From contig NZ_JAUYNB010000012.1 of assembly GCF_030699305.1 (NCBI RefSeq), positions 28,982 to 92,981 of the forward strand: DNA of 64,000 nt, read 5' to 3'. Source of the DNA: Novosphingobium sp. GTDB lineage: Bacteria; Pseudomonadota; Alphaproteobacteria; Sphingomonadales; Sphingomonadaceae. The notes under the pieces are model-generated. The model did no database searches and was not told the origin of the DNA. It was given only the letters and a program-made list of their open reading frames with translations. Positions within the stretch are counted from its first letter, which is position 1, and every line of letters starts with the position of its first letter. The position numbers were made by a program, and so were the translations under genes. Shown here in pieces: positions 59,264 to 64,000 of this stretch.

Positions 59264-61726
59264 CTACTCCTTGGTTTGGCCCGAGGGGGTTCGGGCGGGG
59301 GGGATGGGGGATGGTGCGGGAAGCATCTCGGCTGCCCAGGCGAGACCGCGGTGGCGCAGCCAGGCTGCGGCAAAGCCAGCGCTGCCGTGGGTTTCGGTGA
59401 TCTCGTCGATCGCCAGCTGGTCCGCCTTCGAAGATGTGGCGGTGAAGGCAAGCGCGACTTCGCCCAGACCCAGCTCGAACAAGCGGTTGCCGCGTGCCGA
59501 CTGGCAGTAATAGTCGCGCTTGGGGGTTGCCCGCGCGACGATCTCGATCTGTCGGTCGTTCAAACCGAAGCGGCGATAGATAGAGAGGATCTGTGGCTCG
59601 ACCGCGCGTTCGTTGGGCAGGAAGATGCGGGTCGGGCAGCTCTCGATGATGGCGGGTGCGATCGCGCTGGTCTCGATGTCGGCAAGGCTCTGGGTCGCGA
59701 AAACCACGCTCGCGTTCTTTTTGCGCAGCGTCTTGAGCCATTCGCGCAGCTGCGCGGCGAAGGCCGGACTATCGAGCACCAGCCAGCCCTCGTCGATGAT
59801 GATCATCGTTGGTGAGCCGTCGAGCCGTCCCTCAATGCGGTGGAACAGGTAGGAAAGCACCGCGGGCGCCGCTGCCGAGCCCGTCAGCCCCTCGGTCTCG
59901 AAGGCCTGGAAGCTTGCTTCTCCCAAATGCTCGACTTCGGCATCAAGCAGGCGTCCGAACGGTCCGCCGATGCAATAGGGCGCGAGTGCCTGTTTGAGCG
60001 CCTGGTTTTGGAGCAGGACGGCGAGACCGGTCAGTGTCCGCTCGGCAACCGGGGCGGTCGCCAGCGAAGTCAACGCCGACCAGAGATGCTCCTTGATCAC
60101 CGGATCTACGGTGACGCCCTCGGCAGCAAGGATCGCCTGGAGCCATTCGGCGGCCCAGTTTCGTTCTGCGGCTTCGTCGATGCGCGCCAAGGGCTGAAGC
60201 AATACGGTGCCCACACCATCGTCGGCCAAGCTGGTGCCGAGATCCTGCCAGTCGCCGCCGCAGGCAAGCGCCGCGGCACGGATCGAGCCGCCAAAGTCGA
60301 AGGCAAAGACTTGAGCTTGGGTATAGCGCCGGAACTGCAGCGCCATCAGCGCGAGCAGCACCGACTTGCCCGCGCCCGTAGGACCGACGATCAGCGTGTG
60401 GCCAACATCGCCGACATGAAGCGAAAACCGGAATGGGGTCGAACCTTCCGTCCGCGCATAGAAGAGCGGAGGTGCGCGGAAATGCTCGTCCCATTCCGGC
60501 CCGGCCCACACGGCTGAGAGGGGGATCATGTGGGCAAGATTGAGCGTCGAGATCGGTGGTTGCCGGACGTTGGCGTAGACATGGCCGGGGAGCGAGCCGA
60601 GCCAGGCTTCGACCCCGTTCATCCCTTCGACGATCACGGTAAAGTCGCGGCCCTGGATGACTTTCTCGACCAGTCGCAGCTTCTCGTCGGCGAGCGCGGG
60701 GTCTTCGTCCCAGACGGTGACGGTCGCAGTGACATAGGCCTGTCCGACGAAGTCCGACCCAAGCTCCTGCAGTGCGGCATCGGCATCGGCGGCCTTGTTC
60801 GACGCATCGCTGTCGAGCAGCGTCGAGGCCTCGTTGGTCATCACCTCCTTGAGGATCGCGGCCACCGATTTGCGCTTGGCGAACCACTGCCGCCGGATCT
60901 TCGCGGTGAGCTTGGTCGCGTCGGTCTTGTCGAGCATCACCGCGCGGGTCGACCAGCGATAGGCGAAGGCGAGCCGGTTGAGCTCGTCGAGCAGACCCGG
61001 AAAGGTCGAATTCGGAAAACCCACCACGGTCAATGTGCGCAGATGCGCGCGGCCTAGGCGGGGTTCGAGCCCACCGGTGAGAGGTTCGTCGGCCAGCAGC
61101 GCGTCGAGGTGCATCGGAGCTTCGGGCACCCGCACCCGGTGGCGCCGGGTCGAGACGCAGCTGTGCAGGTATGTCAGCGTCTCGCCGTCATCGAGCCAGG
61201 CGATCTCGGGCACGAAGCCTTCGATCAGCCGCAGCAGCCGGTCGGTGCGGTCGATGAAGAGATCGAGCAGCTCTTTGGGATTGATTCCCTTCTCGGCCTT
61301 GCCCTCGTAGAGCCAGCTTTCGGCGCGGGCGGCGTCCTCGGCGGGCGGCATCCACAGCAGGGTCAGGAAATAGCCGCTCTCGAAATGGGCACCTTCCTCG
61401 GCGAACTGCGCCGCGCGTTCCTGTTCGACCAGCGCTGAGGCCGGATCGGGGAAGTCGCTGTTGGGATAGTCCTGCGCCGGGCGGCGCACCGCCTCGACAA
61501 AGATTGCCCAGCCCGATCCCAGACGGCGCAGCGCGCTGTTGAGCCGGGCTGTCGTCGCGATCAGCTCGGCAGGCGTGGCGCTGTCGAGATCGGGGCCACG
61601 AAAGCGGGCCGAGCGCTGGAAGCTGCCGTCCTTGTTCAAAACCACGCCGAGCGCGACCAGCGCCGCCCAGGGCAGGAAATCGGCGAGTCGGTCGGCCTTG
61701 TTTCGATATTCGCGAAGCGAGAGCAT
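59264..61726 (-). CDS. trbE: TrbE/VirB4-family conjugal ATPase
   Basis: 820 residues from MLSLREYR. Walker A: LIVGPTGAGKSVLLALMALQF; Walker B region: TMIIIDEGWLVLDSPAFAAQL; also FATQSLADIETSAIAPAIIESCPTRIFLPN (key FATQSLADIETSAIAPAII). Powers pilus assembly and substrate translocation at the inner membrane. Confidence 0.95.
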   Translation of the reverse strand: MLSLREYRNKADRLADFLPWAALVALGVVLNKDGSFQRSARFRGPDLDSATPAELIATTARLNSALRRLGSGWAIFVEAVRRPAQDYPNSDFPDPASALVEQERAAQFAEEGAHFESGYFLTLLWMPPAEDAARAESWLYEGKAEKGINPKELLDLFIDRTDRLLRLIEGFVPEIAWLDDGETLTYLHSCVSTRRHRVRVPEAPMHLDALLADEPLTGGLEPRLGRAHLRTLTVVGFPNSTFPGLLDELNRLAFAYRWSTRAVMLDKTDATKLTAKIRRQWFAKRKSVAAILKEVMTNEASTLLDSDASNKAADADAALQELGSDFVGQAYVTATVTVWDEDPALADEKLRLVEKVIQGRDFTVIVEGMNGVEAWLGSLPGHVYANVRQPPISTLNLAHMIPLSAVWAGPEWDEHFRAPPLFYARTEGSTPFRFSLHVGDVGHTLIVGPTGAGKSVLLALMALQFRRYTQAQVFAFDFGGSIRAAALACGGDWQDLGTSLADDGVGTVLLQPLARIDEAAERNWAAEWLQAILAAEGVTVDPVIKEHLWSALTSLATAPVAERTLTGLAVLLQNQALKQALAPYCIGGPFGRLLDAEVEHLGEASFQAFETEGLTGSAAAPAVLSYLFHRIEGRLDGSPTMIIIDEGWLVLDSPAFAAQLREWLKTLRKKNASVVFATQSLADIETSAIAPAIIESCPTRIFLPNERAVEPQILSIYRRFGLNDRQIEIVARATPKRDYYCQSARGNRLFELGLGEVALAFTATSSKADQLAIDEITETHGSAGFAAAWLRHRGLAWAAEMLPAPSPIPPARTPSGQTKE

Positions 61727-61731
61727 CGGCT

Positions 61732-62007
61732 TCAAACCCTGAGATAGGTGGGAAAGCGCAGATGCCGCCGTGCGACATCGACGAACTGCGGATCGCGCCT
61801 TGCCGCCCAAACCGACACCGCATGGCCGAGCGCGAAGATCACCACTCCGGCGATCCACAGCCGCAGGCCGAGCCCGATCGCAGCGGCGAGCGTTGCGTTG
61901 GCAATCGCAAGGCCGCGTGGCGCGCCGCCGAGCAAAATATGCTCGGTGAGCGCGCGGTGAACGGGCACGACAAAGCCCGGCACGGCCTCAGGCGGCACGG
62001 TCTCCAT
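61732..62007 (-). CDS. trbD: TrbD/VirB3-family conjugal transfer protein
   Basis: 91 residues: VHRALTEHILLGGAPRGLAIANATLAAAIGLGLRLWIAGVVIFALGHAVSVWAARRDP (key HRALTEHILLGGAPRG), a two-segment membrane protein. Starts on the base of the trbC stop. Part of the inner-membrane platform. Confidence 0.92.
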   Translation of the reverse strand: METVPPEAVPGFVVPVHRALTEHILLGGAPRGLAIANATLAAAIGLGLRLWIAGVVIFALGHAVSVWAARRDPQFVDVARRHLRFPTYLRV

Positions 62008-62339
62008 CAGACCAGCGCTCCACCGCCGAAGCTGAAGAACGACAGGAAGAAGGACGAGGCGGCGAAGGCAATCGACAGACCGAACACGATCTGGATCATC
62101 CGCCGCGCGCCACCCGAAGTGTCGCCGAATGCGAGCGCCAGCCCGGTCGCGATGATGATCATGACCGCGACGATCTTGGCGACCGGGCCCTGAATGGATT
62201 CCAGGATCGACTGAAGCGGCGCTTCCCACGGCATCGACGAGCCGGCGGCATGGGCGGGTGTCGTCACGACAAGTGCGGCAAAGCCGCCCAGCAGCGCGGT
62301 GGTAGCACGGGAACGGGCACGGATCAGGGTCTGGATCAC
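62007..62339 (-). CDS. trbC: TrbC/VirB2-family pilin
   Basis: 110 residues. Signal peptide to TTPAHA, then two membrane segments (GPVAKIVAVMIIIATGLALAFGDTSGGARRMIQIVFGLSIAF, key VAKIVAVMIIIATGLALAFGD), the standard pilin layout. Major subunit of the mating pilus. Overlaps trbB by ATGA. Confidence 0.92.
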   Translation of the reverse strand: MIQTLIRARSRATTALLGGFAALVVTTPAHAAGSSMPWEAPLQSILESIQGPVAKIVAVMIIIATGLALAFGDTSGGARRMIQIVFGLSIAFAASSFFLSFFSFGGGALV

Positions 62340-63331
62340 GAATAATCTCCTTGGTTCTCAGGGGTGAAAGGAAGGATCTGGTAGTCGCCGCGCGCGTCGA
62401 GCCCGGTGACATGGGCGAGTTCAGAAAGCCGCCGTCCGGTGCCGTCGCGGACCAGCACGGCAATGACGTTGATGGTTTCGGCGATCAGGGCGCGCGGCAC
62501 GGTGACCACGCTTTCCTGGATCAACTGCTCCATGCGCCGCAGCGTACCCAGCGCCGATCCAGCATGGATTGTGCCGACACCGCCGGGATGGCCGGTGCCC
62601 CAGGCCTTGAGCAGGTCGAGCGCTTCCGCGCCGCGCACTTCGCCGATCGGAATGCGGTCGGGGCGCAGCCGCAGCGCAGAACGGACCAGATCGGAGAGCG
62701 TTGCCACCCCGTCCTTGGTGCGCAGCGAGACAAGGTTGGGCGCGGCGCATTGGAGCTCGCGCGTGTCTTCGATCAGGACGACACGATCGTCGGTCTTCGC
62801 GACCTCGGCGAGCAGTGCATTGGTGAGTGTGGTCTTGCCGGTCGATGTGCCGCCCGCGACCAAAATGTTCTTGCGGGAGGTAACGGCCGAAATAAGCGCC
62901 TCAGCTTGCCAGTCGGACATGATCCCTGCCGCGACATAGTTGCCGAGCGTGAACACCGCGACGGCGGGCTTGCGGATCGCAAAGCTCGGCGCGGCCACAA
63001 CCGGCGGCAGCAGTCCCTCGAACCGTTCCCCCGTATCGGGAAGCTCGGCCGAGACGCGAGGGCTTCGAGCGTGAACCTCTGCCCCGACATGGTGCGCAAC
63101 CAGGCGTATGATCCGCTCGCCATCGGCGGCGGACATCCCGCTCCCCGTATCGGCGATCCCGGCTCCTAGCCGGTCGACCCACAGCCGCCCGTCGGGATTG
63201 AGCATGACCTCAATGACCGAGGTGTCCTCAAGCCAGGTCGCGATCTCCGGCCCGAGCGCTGTCCGCAGCATGCGCGCGCCGCGCGACGATGCTGGGTTCT
63301 GGGCCTGAGCCTGGATCGGGATGACGCTCAT
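62336..63331 (-). CDS. trbB: TrbB/VirB11-family secretion ATPase
   Basis: About 331 residues from MSVIPIQ (a longer in-frame start exists at 63364). Walker [20 protein letters not shown]; then [17 protein letters not shown] (Walker B/Asp box) and [26 protein letters not shown] (His box). Hexameric traffic ATPase. First gene of the trb block; a promoter would lie in the 63332-63560 gap. Confidence 0.94.
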   Translation of the reverse strand: MSVIPIQAQAQNPASSRGARMLRTALGPEIATWLEDTSVIEVMLNPDGRLWVDRLGAGIADTGSGMSAADGERIIRLVAHHVGAEVHARSPRVSAELPDTGERFEGLLPPVVAAPSFAIRKPAVAVFTLGNYVAAGIMSDWQAEALISAVTSRKNILVAGGTSTGKTTLTNALLAEVAKTDDRVVLIEDTRELQCAAPNLVSLRTKDGVATLSDLVRSALRLRPDRIPIGEVRGAEALDLLKAWGTGHPGGVGTIHAGSALGTLRRMEQLIQESVVTVPRALIAETINVIAVLVRDGTGRRLSELAHVTGLDARGDYQILPFTPENQGDYS

Positions 63332-63624
63332 GAAATGCCTCGTGTCTGCGAGGCATCCGACCATTGGGTGCGCTCACGAAGCGGATCAAAAGGGCATCAC
63401 ATCAACTAGAAGCAACAGGTAGTTTCTGACTAGGTAGAATGGCGCAATGTAAGAAACGTTGGGCGATAGCCTAGCTTCCTTGATCGTCAGTTCAGAATGA
63501 CAAATCTTCGAACACAAATCTGCAATTGCGCCCATCAAATCGAATTTTTCGCGCCGTTGAGATGCGTAGAGCTTTGCGTCATTGGGGCCTTCATATTCGC
63601 CCCTCCTTCAACTATCGTGAGCGG

Positions 63625-63882
63625 ATGGGTGAGCTCAAGTACTTCAACATCGAGATCAAACGCCACGTGCCAGCTGGCTATCTGCGCTGGCCAGAAGGCT
63701 CCGAGGCGGACAATGAAAGTGGTCTTGGCTGTAACCGAAGCTATTGCGATCTCCGAGGTCTGGATTGGTCCGACGTAGCGGAAACTATTGAGGAGGAGGC
63801 GCTGCTAGTGGCGCGGCTCATATCCGCGAACGAAATGCTCGAAGAGTATGAGATCGTGGTGTTGAGTAGCGCTGAGAATTGA
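63625..63882 (+). pseudogene. Short hypothetical gene, apparently cut by an insertion element
   Basis: 85 residues from ATG 63625 (an upstream Met at 63562 is possible): MGELKYFNIEIKRHVPAGY, then EETIEEEALLVARLISANEMLEEYEIVVLSS. The final codons GAG-AAT-TGA are inside an IS-like terminal repeat beginning at 63873, so the natural C terminus is probably lost. Family not recognised. Confidence 0.45.
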
Positions 63883-64000
63883 CCCAGGATTATCACTGAG
63901 AGTTGACCCGGGTGGGTGTGGGTTATGTGCTGCCCACGAGAGGCCCGGTCAAGAGTTGGGTTTATCCTTTTCTGGATTGGGGTGTGGCGGAGCTGGCCCT
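63873..64000. mobile_element. Probable end of an IS21-family insertion sequence (continues off the window)
   Basis: Two direct repeats TGAGAATTGACCC (63873-63885) and TGAGAGTTGACCC (63897-63909), 24 bases apart, as seen in IS21-family multiple end repeats starting with TG. On the minus strand, a frame ending in ...ATPQSRKG at 63962-64000 may be the C terminus of the helper ATPase gene. Only 39 bases of it are inside the window, so this call rests on the ends. Confidence 0.4.

Noticed and set aside
63731..63757. GTAACC within the truncated right-end gene
   Set aside because: Spacing to the nearest CGA is 17 and the match is incomplete; it is inside a coding frame.
1..64000. CRISPR arrays
   Set aside because: No regularly spaced direct repeats of the right size were seen on reading the window; no cas genes.

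Overview
The window is GC-rich and carries closely packed, often ATGA-overlapping genes. The gene content (TonB receptors, a Trb-type conjugation cluster, NrsF/ECF sigma, DUF2285, a luxI-phyH pair and a lasso-peptide cluster with isopeptidase) points to an alphaproteobacterium of the Sphingomonadaceae type (Novosphingobium, Sphingobium, Sphingopyxis and relatives). This is inference from gene content; there is no 16S gene here.

Layout. Positions 1-8700 look like core chromosome: a monooxygenase, two nuclease-like proteins, a nucleoside transporter, the queuosine-precursor transporter, argB, yggT, folD, a lipoprotein, marC, a Lon-substrate-domain protein and the thioredoxin YbbN. A tRNA-Gly(GCC) at 8878-8952 is the last core feature. 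Everything to its right is accessory in character and probably belongs to one or more integrated elements. No integrase lies in the window, and a trb mating-pair cluster (53728-63331) closes it on the right, running up to what looks like an IS21-type insertion end.

Accessory region A (10193-19889): two minus-strand redox/catabolic operons flank a LysR regulator. Both operon promoters carry the same 47-base element (37 of 47 identical), which predicts one regulon. Region B (about 15950-36097) is a metal/oxidative-stress island. It holds a bufferin operon (bufA1-bufB-bufC-doxX) with an SigF-type ECF sigma and its NrsF anti-sigma, then a second ECF/zinc-finger pair with an FAD oxidoreductase, NrtS and a TVP38-disulfide-reductase fusion, then two unrecognised Cys-rich secreted peptides. 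I find four copies of GTAACC-N16-CGAA and three copies of GTAAGG-N15-CGAC, each upstream of a gene or operon in this area (three of the four GTAACC copies and all three GTAAGG copies within about 130 bases of a start codon, the remaining one about 160 bases away). This suggests two local sigma regulons that interleave and include the new peptides.

Region C (36391-49876): a TetR-controlled AhpD-like gene with two matching operators, a DUF6499/DUF2285 pair, a LuxR/LuxI quorum-sensing system whose synthase gene is translationally coupled to a phytanoyl-CoA-dioxygenase-like gene and a GntR regulator, then a lasso-peptide cluster: FecI-like sigma, TonB receptor, isopeptidase, cyclase, B protein and a 45-residue precursor too short for ordinary gene finding. 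Region D (50375-53675): a stability/defence block with mobile mystery proteins A and B (Xre + Fic), a nucleotidyltransferase-HEPN protein and an unrecognised protein ending in an R-x4-H HEPN-like motif. Region E: DUF2274 and trbI-G-F-L-K-J-E-D-C-B.

Best candidates for something undescribed: the 43-residue CC-CC-CC secreted peptide (28738-28869) with its Cys-rich partner under an SigF-type promoter, the two-sigma regulon itself, and the predicted lasso peptide with an 8-residue ring closed at Asp8.
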